Below are positions 20,908-30,288 of a stretch of 31,580 bases of DNA, one piece after another. The notes beneath the pieces were generated by a model. The model did no database searches and had not been told where the DNA came from. It was given only the letters and a program-made list of their open reading frames with translations. The position numbers and the translations under genes were made by a program. The DNA comes from Sphingomonadales bacterium UBA6157 (GTDB lineage Bacteria; Pseudomonadota; Alphaproteobacteria; Sphingomonadales; Sphingomonadaceae), in contig DIUN01000046.1 of NCBI GenBank assembly GCA_002423025.1, forward strand, positions 1 to 31,580. Reading direction: 5' to 3'. The stretch's first letter is position 1, and each line of letters starts with the position of its first letter.

Positions 20908-22101
20908 ATGAACATGCATAACAAGCTGCCGGACCCCGCAGAGGCGGCTGTTTACCCCTACCCGCCCGCTGACGGTGCCGACCGTGAGGGTGCATCCGCC
21001 CTTCGCCGCTACCGCGTGCCGTTGCTCGTGGCGCTCGCTGTCCTCGTCATTTTCGGTCTCTACAAGGCCTTCGGTCCCTCCTCGTCCGATGCGCCGGTGG
21101 TGCCGCCGCCGCCGCCGGTTACCGTGATGGTGCCGGGCACGGTCAGCGTGGCGGATTCCGTCTCGGCGCCGGGTTCCATCGCGGCGCGCCGTGATGCCGC
21201 CGTGGGTGTGCAGGGCGAAGGCGGCCGGGTGACGGCGGTTCTTGTCGATGCCGGGCAGTCCGTGCGCCAGGGCCAGGTTCTGGTCCGCGTCGATCGCGGC
21301 GTGCAGATCCAGCAGGCGGCGCAGCTTGCCGCCTCGGTGCGTTCGGCCGAGGCCGATGCCGCGCTGGCCGAGTCAGACCTTGCCCGCGCCCAAGCGCTGG
21401 TCGCCAAGGGCTTCATTTCCAAGGCCGATATCGATCGCCGTACCGCCACGCGTGATGGCGCGCGTGCCCGGGTGGCCGTGGCCCGCGCCCAGCTGGCGGA
21501 AACCAATGCCCGCATCGCTCGCCTCGATGTCGTCGCCCCCGCCTCCGGGCTGGTGCTGGCGCGCAATGTCGAGGTTGGCCAGGTTGTCACGCCCGGCTCG
21601 CAGCCGCTGTTCCGCATCGCCGAGGGCGGCGTGCTGGAAATGCGCGCCCAGGTCGCCGAGCAGGACATGGCGCGGCTGAAGCCCGGCATGAGTGCCAGCG
21701 TCACGCCGGTCGGCTCGGCCACATCCTATGTCGGCAAGGTCTGGCTGCTCGATCCCGTCATCGATGCTGTCAGCCGTCTCGGCGTCGCCCGCATCCAGCT
21801 GGCTTATGCCCCTGGCCTGCGTGTCGGCGCCTTTGCCAAGGCCAGCATTGCGGCCGGTGAAGCGGTGCGCCCGGTGCTGCCGCAATCGGCCATCCAGGTC
21901 GATGAAAAGGGCAACTATGTCTATGTCGTCGGCGCCGGCTCCAAGGTCGAGCGCCGCGATGTGACGGTCGGGACTGTCGGCGATGCCGGCGTCGCCATCG
22001 ACAAGGGCCTCAGCGGCAGCGAGCGGGTCGTCGTCAGCGCCGGCGCCTTCCTGCGGCCGGGCGAGCGCATCAAGCCGGTGCTCGCAAGCAAGGCGGGCTG
22101 A
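20908..22101 (+). CDS. RND efflux periplasmic adaptor (membrane fusion protein)
   Basis: The protein, of about 397 residues, links an RND pump to the outer membrane. A cytoplasmic N-tail is followed by one membrane segment (VPLLVALAVLVIFGLYKAFG). The barrel-sandwich half-motifs are GEGGRVTAVLVDAGQSVRQGQVLVRVD and ARLDVVAPASGLVLARNVEVGQVVTPGSQ, separated by a helical hairpin (AEADAALAESDLARAQALVAKGFISKADIDRR), then the beta-barrel and membrane-proximal domains (PVLPQSAIQVDEKGNYVYVV). The start is either ATG 20902 or 20908; AGGA at 20896-20899 is spaced correctly only for 20908. The permease gene starts five bases after the stop. No outer-membrane factor gene follows, so the complex probably borrows a channel encoded elsewhere. 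Confidence 0.93.
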   Translation: MNMHNKLPDPAEAAVYPYPPADGADREGASALRRYRVPLLVALAVLVIFGLYKAFGPSSSDAPVVPPPPPVTVMVPGTVSVADSVSAPGSIAARRDAAVGVQGEGGRVTAVLVDAGQSVRQGQVLVRVDRGVQIQQAAQLAASVRSAEADAALAESDLARAQALVAKGFISKADIDRRTATRDGARARVAVARAQLAETNARIARLDVVAPASGLVLARNVEVGQVVTPGSQPLFRIAEGGVLEMRAQVAEQDMARLKPGMSASVTPVGSATSYVGKVWLLDPVIDAVSRLGVARIQLAYAPGLRVGAFAKASIAAGEAVRPVLPQSAIQVDEKGNYVYVVGAGSKVERRDVTVGTVGDAGVAIDKGLSGSERVVVSAGAFLRPGERIKPVLASKAG

Positions 22102-22106
22102 GCCCC

Positions 22107-25100
22107 ATGCGCAACATCTCCAGCTGGTCGATCCGCAACCCCGTTCCGCCGATCGTGGCGTTCCTGATGCTGTCCATCGCGGGCGTGCTCAGCTTCATCA
22201 CGATGGATATCAACGACAATCCGGAGGTCACCTTCCCTGCTGCGCAGGTGGTGGTGAGCCAGCCGGGCGCCGCCCCCACCGAGCTTGAGACGCAGGTGAC
22301 GCAGCGCGTGGAGGCCGCGGTGCGCGGCATCAACGGCATCGACGAGATCAGCTCGATCGTCTCGGAGGGCCGCTCCAGCACCATGGTGCAGTTCGCCATC
22401 GGCACGCCCGTCGATCGCGGCGTCAACGATGTGCGCGATGCCATCGCCAACATCCGTTCCGATCTGCCGGCCGGCATCCTGCAGCCACAAATCAACCGCG
22501 TCGATGCCGTGGGCGGCCCCATTGCCTATTTCTCTGCCGAAGCCGTGGACATGACGCTGGAAGAGCTGAGCTGGTATGTCGATGATACCGTGGCGAAAAA
22601 GCTGCTCAGCGTGCCCGGAATGGCCGCCGTGCGCCGCAGCGGTGGGGTCAGCCGCGAGATGCGCGTCATTCTCGATCCGATGCGCATGCAGGCCTATGGC
22701 CTGACCGCCAGTGAAGTGAACGACCAGCTGCGCCTGGTGAACATCAACGCCGCAGGTGGCCGCACCGAGATCGCCGGCTCGGAGCAATCCGTGCGCGTGC
22801 TCGGCAACGCCGCCAACGCCCTGGCGCTGGGCGAAACCCAGATCTCGCTGCGCGGCGGCCGCCGCATCCGCCTCTCCGATATCGCCGAGGTGAAGGACAG
22901 CTTCGCCGAGCAGCGCAACTACGCCAAGATGGATGGCCGCCAGGTCGTCAGCATCTCGATGGAGAAGTCCAAGGGCTCATCGGACGTGACCGTCTATGAT
23001 GAATCCATGAAGGTTCTCGCCCAGATCGAGAAGGAAAACCCCAAGATCAAGTTCACCCAGCTCTTCACCTCGGTGGACTATACCAAGCAGCAATATCACT
23101 CCGCCGTCGCCGCCATGGTGGAGGGCGCGGTCCTCGCTGTCATCGTCGTCTTCCTGTTCCTGCGGGATTGGCGCGCCACAGTCATCTCGGCGATGGCGAT
23201 TCCGCTCTCCGCCATCCCGGCCTTCTGGTTCATGGACCTGCTCGGCTTCTCGCTGAACACGCTCAGCCTGCTGGCGCTCAGCCTTGTGGCGGGGGTGCTT
23301 GTGGATGATGCCATCGTCGAGATCGAGAATATCGTCAGGCATATGCGAATGGGCAAATCCGCCTATCAGGCCTCGATGGATGCTGCCGACGAGATTGGCC
23401 TTGCCGTGGTCGCCACCACCATGGCGATTGTCGCGGTGTTCCTGCCTGTCGGCCTGATGCCGGGCATCAGCGGGCAGTTCTTCAAGAATTTCGGCTTCAC
23501 GGTCGTGGTGTCGGTGCTGCTCAGCCTTGCCGTGGCCCGCCTCATCACGCCGATGCTCGCGGCCTTCTTCCTCAAGAGCCATGGCCAGGCCGAGCATGGC
23601 GAAGGCGCCTGGGTGAAGTTCTACATGCAGGTGCTGCACTGGTCGCTGGCCAATCGCTGGAAGACCGTGGGCATCGGCGGCATCGCGCTGGGCCTCACCG
23701 TGCTCAGCTTCGCCACCCTGCCGATTACCTTCCAGCCGACCATCGACACCGATTACAGCCAGGTGAAGATCGAGCTGCCGCCGGGCACGACACTGGCGCA
23801 GACCGCCGCGATCACCGACAAGGCTGTCGCCGTGCTTGAAGCATCGCCCGTGGTGGAAGCCGCCTTTGCCGAAATCAACATCGGCGACGCCGGCATCTAC
23901 CTGACGCTGAAAAAAGACCGGCCGATGAGCAGCGTCGATTTCGAGCGCGCCATGGCGCCGAAGCTTGCGGCCATTCCGGATGCGCGCATCGGCTTCCAGT
24001 CCCAGAACGGCCCTGGCGGCGGGCGTGATATCACTGTCGTCATCGCCGGCAGTGATCCGGCTCTGCTCGACAGGACCGCGGCGCGGATCGTCGAGGAGAT
24101 GCGCGGCGTTGCGGAAATCCGCCAGCCGCGCATCGAAGGCGGCATCCGTCGGCCCGAGATCACCATCACGCCGCGCTTCACGCTGGCTGCGGACCTTGGC
24201 GTCACCACAGCGGCGCTCTCGGAAACCATTCGCATCGCCACGCTGGGGGACATCGACCAGAACGTCGCAAAATTCTCGCTGGCCGACCGACAGATCCCGA
24301 TCCGCGTCGCGCTGGCAGAAGGCGCCCGCCGCAACATCGCGACGCTGGAGAACCTGCCGGTGCCCACCGTCAATGGCGGCTCCGTGCCGCTCAAGGTGGT
24401 GGCAGACATCAGCTTTGGCGCCGGCGCCACCGAGCTGCGCCGCTTCAACCAGCAGCGCCGCATCCTGATCGGCGCTGATCTCGGGCCGGGGCTGGTGAGC
24501 GGCGATGCCCAGCCCAAGATCGACCAGCTGCCCACCGTCAAGAACCTGCCGCAGGGCGTCGAGCGCGTCACCTTCGGCATGGACAAGTGGCAGCTGGAAC
24601 TGTTCCAGAACTTCATCATCGCCGTGGTCGCCGGCGTGCTGCTGGTGTTTGCCGTGCTGGTGCTGCTCTACAAGCGGGTGCTGCCGCCGTTCGTCAACAT
24701 GGGCTCGCTGCTGCTGGCGCCGCTGGGCGGCGGCATCGCGCTGCACCTCACCGGCAATGTCATCTCCATGCCGGTGTTCATCGGCCTGCTGATGCTGCTC
24801 GGCATCGTTGCCAAAAACTCCATCCTGCTCGTCGACATGGCGATCGAGGAGATGAGCAAGGGCGAAGATGTGACGGCCGCCATCCTAGAGGCCGGGCACA
24901 AGCGCGTGCAGCCGATCGTGATGACCACGGTCGCCATGGTGGCGGGCATGATGCCGATCGCACTGTCGCTCGGCGGCGATGGCTCGTGGCGCGCGCCGAT
25001 GGGCGTCGTCGTCATCGGCGGGCTGATCATGTCGACCATTCTCACGCTGATCATCGTGCCGGCAAGCTTCAGCCTGGCCATCGGTGCCGAGCAATGGCTG

Positions 25101-25196
25101 GCGCCGCGCCTGAAACGCTGGTTGACGAATGGCGAAGGCGCTACAACATCAGCAACACACACCCCCGAACGGCCGGCTCCGCATCCGGCGGAGTAG
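22107..25196 (+). CDS. RND efflux transporter permease subunit
   Basis: A full-length 1,029-residue inner-membrane proton/drug antiporter of the AcrB/MexB superfamily (HAE1-like, divergent branch). It starts MRNISSWSIRNPVPPIVAFL, the usual first helix, followed by a large periplasmic loop. The proton-relay pair is present as Asp400-Asp401 (GVLVDDAIVEIENIV) in the fourth helix and Lys903 (VAKNSILLVDMAIEE) in the tenth. KRVQPIVMTTVAMVAGMMPIAL is the conserved TM11 segment. The protein has two symmetric halves with a second large loop. Substrate is unknown; such pumps export toxic organics, dyes or signalling lipids. It sits five bases after the adaptor gene and overlaps the DUF445 frame by up to 68 bases. 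Confidence 0.95.
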   Translation: MRNISSWSIRNPVPPIVAFLMLSIAGVLSFITMDINDNPEVTFPAAQVVVSQPGAAPTELETQVTQRVEAAVRGINGIDEISSIVSEGRSSTMVQFAIGTPVDRGVNDVRDAIANIRSDLPAGILQPQINRVDAVGGPIAYFSAEAVDMTLEELSWYVDDTVAKKLLSVPGMAAVRRSGGVSREMRVILDPMRMQAYGLTASEVNDQLRLVNINAAGGRTEIAGSEQSVRVLGNAANALALGETQISLRGGRRIRLSDIAEVKDSFAEQRNYAKMDGRQVVSISMEKSKGSSDVTVYDESMKVLAQIEKENPKIKFTQLFTSVDYTKQQYHSAVAAMVEGAVLAVIVVFLFLRDWRATVISAMAIPLSAIPAFWFMDLLGFSLNTLSLLALSLVAGVLVDDAIVEIENIVRHMRMGKSAYQASMDAADEIGLAVVATTMAIVAVFLPVGLMPGISGQFFKNFGFTVVVSVLLSLAVARLITPMLAAFFLKSHGQAEHGEGAWVKFYMQVLHWSLANRWKTVGIGGIALGLTVLSFATLPITFQPTIDTDYSQVKIELPPGTTLAQTAAITDKAVAVLEASPVVEAAFAEINIGDAGIYLTLKKDRPMSSVDFERAMAPKLAAIPDARIGFQSQNGPGGGRDITVVIAGSDPALLDRTAARIVEEMRGVAEIRQPRIEGGIRRPEITITPRFTLAADLGVTTAALSETIRIATLGDIDQNVAKFSLADRQIPIRVALAEGARRNIATLENLPVPTVNGGSVPLKVVADISFGAGATELRRFNQQRRILIGADLGPGLVSGDAQPKIDQLPTVKNLPQGVERVTFGMDKWQLELFQNFIIAVVAGVLLVFAVLVLLYKRVLPPFVNMGSLLLAPLGGGIALHLTGNVISMPVFIGLLMLLGIVAKNSILLVDMAIEEMSKGEDVTAAILEAGHKRVQPIVMTTVAMVAGMMPIALSLGGDGSWRAPMGVVVIGGLIMSTILTLIIVPASFSLAIGAEQWLAPRLKRWLTNGEGATTSATHTPERPAPHPAE

Positions 25197-26463
25197 GCTC
25201 ACACTGAAACTGTTGCGGCCCTTCGAGCTTCCCGAGACGCCCTTTCACAGGATGCGGCTCGCTGCCACGGCCCTGCTTGTGCTCATGGCCGGGGTGTTCG
25301 TCGCCAGCCTGCGCTGGCCGGATGTGCATCCCGCCATGCCCTGGGTGCAGGCCTTTGCCGAGGCCGCGATGGTCGGCGGCCTTGCAGACTGGTTTGCCGT
25401 AACGGCGCTGTTCCGCCACCCGCTAGGGCTGCCGATTCCGCACACCGCCATCATCCCGGCCAACAAGGACCGGATCGGTGACAGCCTCGCCGCGTTCCTG
25501 AAGGACAATTTCCTCACGCCGGTGGTGGTCGCAAGGCGGCTGGAGGACGTTGATCTTGCCGCCGCCGCCGCCCGCTGGCTGCAGGCCGAGCGCAGCGGCG
25601 CGGCAAGCTCCTCCGGCAAGCGCGGCCTTGGCCCGCTGCTCGCCCGCATTATCGAAGCGCTGGACCAGCCGGCGATCGGCGATCTTGTGCGCACCGCCGC
25701 CACCGAGCGGCTTCGTGCCATGGCACTTTCGCCCGTGGTTGCCGACGCCGTGGATGCCACACTGGCCAAGCGCCGCCATGAGCCGCTGGTCGATGCCGCC
25801 GTCAACTGGGGGCTGCGGACCCTTGATGACCAGCAATCGAGCATCCGCGCCATCGTTTCCGATCAGACCAACTGGCTGCTCCGCCTCGTCAATGTCGATG
25901 ATCGCGTTTCATCCTCGCTCATCAAGGGGCTGCGCAAGCTGCTTTGGGAGATCAGCCAGGATCCGCACCACCCGCTGCGTGACAAGCTGGAGACCGCGCT
26001 CGCCACTTGGGCGTTCGATCTGCGACACTTTCCCGAAACACAGGCCCCGGTGGAGGCCTTCAAGACCGATCTGATCGCCAACCCGGCACTCGGCCAATGG
26101 CTGAATGGCCTGTGGGACAGCGCCCGCACCGCCATGGCGACAAAGTTGGCCAGCGGCAGCATCAGCCCCGGCAGCCAGCTTTCCGCCGCGCTGAAGGCAC
26201 TGGGGGAACGGCTGGAAGCCGATGCTCCGCTGCGCGCAGCGATCAACCTGCACACCCGCCGCATCGCCGTGGGGCTGGTGCGGGACTATGGCGACGAGAT
26301 CGTCCGGATGGTCTCGGACACCGTGCGCAGCTGGGATGCCCGCACCGTGACCGAAAAGCTGGAAACCGCCGTGGGACGCGACCTGCAGTTCATCCGCATC
26401 AACGGCACGCTGATCGGCGGCCTGATCGGCCTTGCCATCCACGCAATCGCCGTGCTGGCCTGA
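25129..26463 (+). CDS. DUF445 family membrane protein
   Basis: The frame encodes up to 444 residues of the DUF445 family, recognisable by MRLAATALLVLMAGVFVASLRW, then EAAMVGGLADWFAVTALFRHPLGLPIPHTAIIPANKDRIGDSLAAFLKDNFLTP, and a closing membrane segment INGTLIGGLIGLAIHAIAVLA. One membrane helix at each end flanks a long, mostly helical domain, probably periplasmic or cytoplasmic. Function is unknown. The ATG at 25129 lies inside the RND gene and has no ribosome site; a TTG near 25212 or ATG 25252 would remove the overlap, though 25252 would cut into the conserved N-terminus. It is likely co-transcribed with the pump genes. It converges with aspC, three bases between stops, with no hairpin. 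Confidence 0.88.
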   Translation: MAKALQHQQHTPPNGRLRIRRSRLTLKLLRPFELPETPFHRMRLAATALLVLMAGVFVASLRWPDVHPAMPWVQAFAEAAMVGGLADWFAVTALFRHPLGLPIPHTAIIPANKDRIGDSLAAFLKDNFLTPVVVARRLEDVDLAAAAARWLQAERSGAASSSGKRGLGPLLARIIEALDQPAIGDLVRTAATERLRAMALSPVVADAVDATLAKRRHEPLVDAAVNWGLRTLDDQQSSIRAIVSDQTNWLLRLVNVDDRVSSSLIKGLRKLLWEISQDPHHPLRDKLETALATWAFDLRHFPETQAPVEAFKTDLIANPALGQWLNGLWDSARTAMATKLASGSISPGSQLSAALKALGERLEADAPLRAAINLHTRRIAVGLVRDYGDEIVRMVSDTVRSWDARTVTEKLETAVGRDLQFIRINGTLIGGLIGLAIHAIAVLA

Positions 26464-26466
26464 GCC

Positions 26467-27669
26467 TCAGCGCAGCTTGCCCACCGCACGCTGGATGCGC
26501 GTGCACGCATCCTCCAGCACGCTTTCCGATGTCGCATAGCTGATGCGGAACGCCGGCGAGCCGCCGAATGCCGCGCCATGCACAACCGCAACGCCCTCGC
26601 TGTCGAGGAAGTAGGCCGCCACGGCTTCGTCATCACCCAGCACCACGCCGTCAGGCGTCGTCTTGCCGATCAGCCCGGCGCAGTCAGGGTAAACATAAAA
26701 GGCGCCTTCCGGCACCGGGCAGCGCAGCCCCGGCGTCTGGTTGAGCATCGAGACGACAAGATCCCGGCGCTTCTCGAAGGCGGCATTGCGCTCGGCGAGG
26801 AAGCTCTGGTCGCCATTCAGCGCCGCGGTTGCAGCGGCCTGCGCCACCGAGCAGGGGTTGCTCGTCGATTGCGATTGCAGCTTGGCCATCGCCTTGATCA
26901 GCCACTCGGGGCCGCCGGCAAAGCCGATGCGCCAGCCGGTCATCGCATAGGCCTTGGAAGCGCCGTTCACCGTCAGCGTCCGGTCATAGAGCAGCGGCTC
27001 GACTTCGGCGACGGTGCAGAACTTGAAGTCCCCATAAACGATATGCTCGTACATATCGTCGGTGAGGATCATCACCTGCGGATGGCGCAGCAGCACATCG
27101 GTGAGCGCCTTCAGCTCATCCCAGCTATAGCCGGCGCCGGTCGGGTTCGACGGCGAGTTGAAGATCAGCCACTTGGTCTTGGGCGTGATCGCGGCTTCCA
27201 GTTGCTCCGGGCGCAGCTTGAAGCCCTGGTCGATGCCGCAATTGACGATGACAGGCGTGGCGCCGGTGAGCGCCACGATGTCCGGATAGCTGACCCAATA
27301 GGGCGCCGGGATCACAACTTCATCACCCGGATCGAGCGTCGCCAGCATGGCGTTGAAGATGGTCTGCTTGCCGCCGACGTTCACGGTAATCTGGCTCAGG
27401 CCATAATCGAGGTTGTTGTCCCGCTTGAACTTCGCCTGGATGGCGGCCTTCAGCTCGGGGGTGCCGTCAACGGCGGTATATTTGGTCTTGCCGGCGCGGA
27501 TCGCGGCGATGGCGGCTTCCTTGACGAAATCCGGCGTATCGAAATCCGGCTCGCCCGCGCCCAGCCCGATGATGTCCCGGCCCTGCGCCTTCAGCACCGC
27601 TGCCTTGTTGGTGACAGCAATGGTGGGGGAGGGCTGGATACGCTGGATGGCGGCGGAAAGCGGCGGCAT
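26467..27669 (-). CDS. Aspartate aminotransferase (class I, type Ib)
   Basis: A 400-residue PLP-dependent cytoplasmic enzyme interconverting aspartate plus 2-oxoglutarate with oxaloacetate plus glutamate. Key elements are GAGEPDFDTPDFV near the N-terminus, KYTAVDGTPELKAAI, FNSPSNPTGAGYSWDEL (Asn175), TDDMYEHIVYGDF (Asp204, Tyr207), the PLP-binding Lys239 in NGASKAYAMTGWRIGFAGG, and the substrate carboxylate Arg in AFRISYATS near the C-terminus. The sequence is of the type common in alphaproteobacteria and thermophiles rather than E. coli AspC type Ia; such enzymes may also accept prephenate. The ATG is preceded by GAGGA at eight bases. Its leader overlaps the T-run of the pabBC terminator. 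Confidence 0.95.
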   Translation of the reverse strand: MPPLSAAIQRIQPSPTIAVTNKAAVLKAQGRDIIGLGAGEPDFDTPDFVKEAAIAAIRAGKTKYTAVDGTPELKAAIQAKFKRDNNLDYGLSQITVNVGGKQTIFNAMLATLDPGDEVVIPAPYWVSYPDIVALTGATPVIVNCGIDQGFKLRPEQLEAAITPKTKWLIFNSPSNPTGAGYSWDELKALTDVLLRHPQVMILTDDMYEHIVYGDFKFCTVAEVEPLLYDRTLTVNGASKAYAMTGWRIGFAGGPEWLIKAMAKLQSQSTSNPCSVAQAAATAALNGDQSFLAERNAAFEKRRDLVVSMLNQTPGLRCPVPEGAFYVYPDCAGLIGKTTPDGVVLGDDEAVAAYFLDSEGVAVVHGAAFGGSPAFRISYATSESVLEDACTRIQRAVGKLR

Positions 27670-27686
27670 GACAGAAGTTCCTCAAC

Positions 27687-27712
27687 AAAAAGGCCCGCCC
27701 GTTTAACGGGCC
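27687..27712 (-). terminator. Intrinsic terminator after pabBC, abutting the aspC leader
   Basis: On the minus strand GGCCCG (27712-27707) and CGGGCC (27697-27692) form a stem around a 9-base loop, followed by TTTTT. It lies 79 bases past the pabBC stop and only 18 bases before the aspC ATG. It could separate the two genes or attenuate read-through into aspC. Confidence 0.75.
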
Positions 27713-27790
27713 ACCCGCCGGCAACGCAACCCGTATCTCCCCCCAATCCGGTAGGAAAGCGCCACTTTCACGTCTCGCCATTCCAGAAAA

Positions 27791-29521
27791 TCACGCCAGT
27801 CGCGCCGCCATCAGCCCGCGCAAGGCATTGCCAAGGAAGAATCCCTCCGCCAGATCCTCGGCCCGCAGCTCCGCTTCCACGGCCCGGCCCTCGTCGATCA
27901 GCCGTCCGCGCAGCACGCCGGGCAGCAGCCCCAGCGCCAGCGGCGGTGTCAACAGCAGCCCGTCACGCTCCACGAACACGTTGGTGAAGCTGCCCTCCGT
28001 CACCAGCCCGTCCGGCCGCACCAGCACGGCCTCGAACGCGCCGCCGGCCTCGCGCGCGGCGTCATAAAAGCCGCGCTCCCTGCTCTTGTGGCGCAGCCGC
28101 CAATCATCGACGGCCACAGGCAGCGGCACCAGCGCGGCAGCCACCGGGCCAGACGGCGCGGCCGGCAGCGGCGAGCACTGCACCGCCAGCGCGCCAGACG
28201 CCGCCGCCAGCAGCCGCACCCGGCCCGTAACGCCGCGCGCCGCCGCCAGAACCAGGCGCTGCGCTGCGCCGGCATCGAAATGCAGCCCGAGGAACGCCGC
28301 GCTTGCCGCCATCCGCGCCAGGTGCCGCGCAAGGTCCGGCAGGTCCCCCGCTTCGGCGCGCATCGTCTCGATCAGGTCCGGCGGCCCGCGCCGCTGCAAA
28401 AATGCTGCCTTGGCAAGGCACTCGCGCCACTCGGCATCGGCCTCGCTGTCAGCCACCACGCCCGAGCCGAGCCCGAGCCGCGCCACAGGAGCGCCCACCG
28501 GCAGCACCAGCGTGCGAATCGCCACGTTGAACACAGCGTCACCGCTGGCCTCGATAGCGCCGATGCTGCCGGTGTAGAGCCCACGCGGCCCGGCCTCGAC
28601 CTCGGCGATCACTTCCATGGCGCGGATCTTGGGAGCGCCCGTCACCGAGCCGCAGGGGAACAGCCGGGCCAGCACATCTGCTGCCGACACGCCGGGCAGC
28701 GCCTCGGCGGTGATGGTGGAGGTCATCTGCAGGATGCTCGGGTAGGTCTCCACCTCGAACAGCGCCGGCACCTGCACATCGCGCCCGACGCGCGAAAGAT
28801 CGTTGCGGAGCAGGTCAACGATCATCAGGTTCTCGGCGCGGTTCTTCGGGTCCACCTTCAGCGCTGCTGCAGCATGGGCATCCTCGGCAGCATCACGCCC
28901 CCGTGCCGCCGTGCCCTTCATCGGCCGCGCCGTCAGCCGCCGGCCCTCCAGCTTGAAGAACAGCTCGGGCGAAAAGCTCAGCACCCAAAGCCGCCCCGTG
29001 AACAGCAGCGCCCCGAACGGCGCCCTGCTGCCGGCCCGCAGCAGGGCATACAGCGCCAGCGGGTGGCCGCCGGCCGCCACGGCAGCGGAAAATGTGAGGT
29101 TGGCCTGATAAATGTCCCCGGCGGCGATATAGGCCTTAACCTGCGCCAGACGCGCCGCGTGGCTGGCGGCGTCCATCCCCGGCAGCGCCGCGCTCACCCG
29201 GGCCGGGCCGGGCCAGGCCGCCAGCATCGCCGAAACGCCGCCCGCCCCCAGCCGCTCGACGCTTGCAAACCGCCCGAACCACAGCAGCGGCTCCCCCGCC
29301 GGGGCGCACCGCTCGGGCTGCGCCAACCGGGGTTCCAGCGCATAGCCGGCCTCAAAGCCGAGGAAGCCGGCCCAATCACCCGGCTCGCGCAGGCGCGCCA
29401 GCGCTGGCTGCACCTCGGCGGGATCCAGTGTCTCCAGGCTCTCCTCCAGCCCGGTAAACAGCCGCGCGGTTCCCGCTGCAACATCGTCGAGCAACACAAA
29501 AGGCCGGGCCGGATCAAACAC
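27791..29521 (-). CDS. pabB: Fused aminodeoxychorismate synthase component I / aminodeoxychorismate lyase (PabB-PabC)
   Basis: This 576-residue cytoplasmic protein combines two folate-pathway steps: chorismate to 4-amino-4-deoxychorismate (needing a PabA glutaminase, not seen here) and its conversion to p-aminobenzoate. The N-terminal part to about residue 375 is a chorismate-binding domain: YIAAGDIYQANLTF, ARPMKGTAARGR (PIKGT-type active-site lysine), ENLMIVDLLRNDLSRVG, LFPCGSVTGAPKIRAMEVI. The C-terminal 190 or so residues are a class IV PLP aminotransferase fold: HKSRERGFYDAAREAG with the expected PLP lysine, VLVRPDGLVTEGSFTNVFV, LLPGVLRGRLIDEG. The start is GTG at 29521 with GGGAGA five bases before it. 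Such PabB-PabC fusions are common in alphaproteobacteria. It is divergent from the metallo-hydrolase gene. Confidence 0.94.
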   Translation of the reverse strand: MFDPARPFVLLDDVAAGTARLFTGLEESLETLDPAEVQPALARLREPGDWAGFLGFEAGYALEPRLAQPERCAPAGEPLLWFGRFASVERLGAGGVSAMLAAWPGPARVSAALPGMDAASHAARLAQVKAYIAAGDIYQANLTFSAAVAAGGHPLALYALLRAGSRAPFGALLFTGRLWVLSFSPELFFKLEGRRLTARPMKGTAARGRDAAEDAHAAAALKVDPKNRAENLMIVDLLRNDLSRVGRDVQVPALFEVETYPSILQMTSTITAEALPGVSAADVLARLFPCGSVTGAPKIRAMEVIAEVEAGPRGLYTGSIGAIEASGDAVFNVAIRTLVLPVGAPVARLGLGSGVVADSEADAEWRECLAKAAFLQRRGPPDLIETMRAEAGDLPDLARHLARMAASAAFLGLHFDAGAAQRLVLAAARGVTGRVRLLAAASGALAVQCSPLPAAPSGPVAAALVPLPVAVDDWRLRHKSRERGFYDAAREAGGAFEAVLVRPDGLVTEGSFTNVFVERDGLLLTPPLALGLLPGVLRGRLIDEGRAVEAELRAEDLAEGFFLGNALRGLMAARLA

Positions 29522-29618
29522 CCGGTCTCCCTAGCCCGGCCCCTGCCCCAAGGCGAGCGCGACCGTGCCGCAGCGTCCCCCCTTGCCTCTGGCCGCCGCA
29601 GCCGCCACATCTGGGGGC

Positions 29619-30284
29619 ATGAGCGAAACTCCTCCCCTTCAGGCCGTCATCGTCCCCGTCACCGCGCTGCAGCAGAACTGTACGCTGCTATGGTGCACCA
29701 AGACCATGCGCGGCGCCTTTACCGACCCCGGCGGCGATCTCGATCGGCTGATGGGCGTGGCAAAGCAGCATGGCGTGACGATCGAGAAGCTGCTCGTCAC
29801 CCATGGCCATATTGATCATTGCGGGCTCACCGGCGTGCTGGCGCAGCAGCTTGGCGTGCCCATCGAAGGCCCGCACCCGGATGACAAGTTCTGGATCGAC
29901 CAGGCGCCGATGGTGGGCGCGCAATATGGCATCGCCGGCGCAACTGCCTTCACGCCGGATCGCTGGCTGCATGATGGGGACCAGGTGACGGTGGGCGAGC
30001 TGACGCTGGATGTTTACCACTGCCCCGGCCATACGCCCGGCCATGTGGTGTTCCACCATGCGCCGTCAAACCTCGCCATTGTCGGCGATGTGCTGTTCCA
30101 GGGCTCGATCGGCCGCACCGATTTTCCGCGCGGCAACCATGGCGAGCTGATCCGCTCGATCACCAGCCGGCTCTGGCCGCTGGGCGGCGAGACGGCGTTC
30201 GTGCCCGGCCATGGCCCGATGTCCACCTTTGCCGCCGAGCGCAAGCACAACGCCTTTGTGGCCGATAGCGTGCTCGCCGAGTGA
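29619..30284 (+). CDS. MBL-fold metallo-hydrolase (YcbL / glyoxalase II-like)
   Basis: A 221-residue cytoplasmic protein of the metallo-beta-lactamase fold. A full two-metal ligand set can be placed: THGHIDH (His62, His64, Asp66, His67), His138 in CPGHTPGH, Asp157 in IVGDVLF and His198 in VPGHGP. The short length without the C-terminal substrate domain of true glyoxalase II (GloB) and the overall pattern FQGSIGRTDFP point to the YcbL subgroup, which shows hydroxyacylglutathione hydrolase activity in some bacteria. The ATG at 29619 sits after GGGGGC, a weak ribosome site; the longer frame from 29565 is Pro/Ala-rich and unlikely. Its stop is four bases from the convergent MAPEG stop. Confidence 0.93.
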   Translation: MSETPPLQAVIVPVTALQQNCTLLWCTKTMRGAFTDPGGDLDRLMGVAKQHGVTIEKLLVTHGHIDHCGLTGVLAQQLGVPIEGPHPDDKFWIDQAPMVGAQYGIAGATAFTPDRWLHDGDQVTVGELTLDVYHCPGHTPGHVVFHHAPSNLAIVGDVLFQGSIGRTDFPRGNHGELIRSITSRLWPLGGETAFVPGHGPMSTFAAERKHNAFVADSVLAE

Positions 30285-30288
30285 GAGC

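Noticed and set aside
22977..24746. 589-codon minus-strand frame opposite the RND permease
   Set aside because: Charged, His/Asp-rich artefact of antisense to membrane helices; the permease is full length.
28088..29815. 575-codon plus-strand frame opposite pabBC
   Set aside because: Arg/His/Gln-rich shadow running into the metallo-hydrolase gene in another frame.
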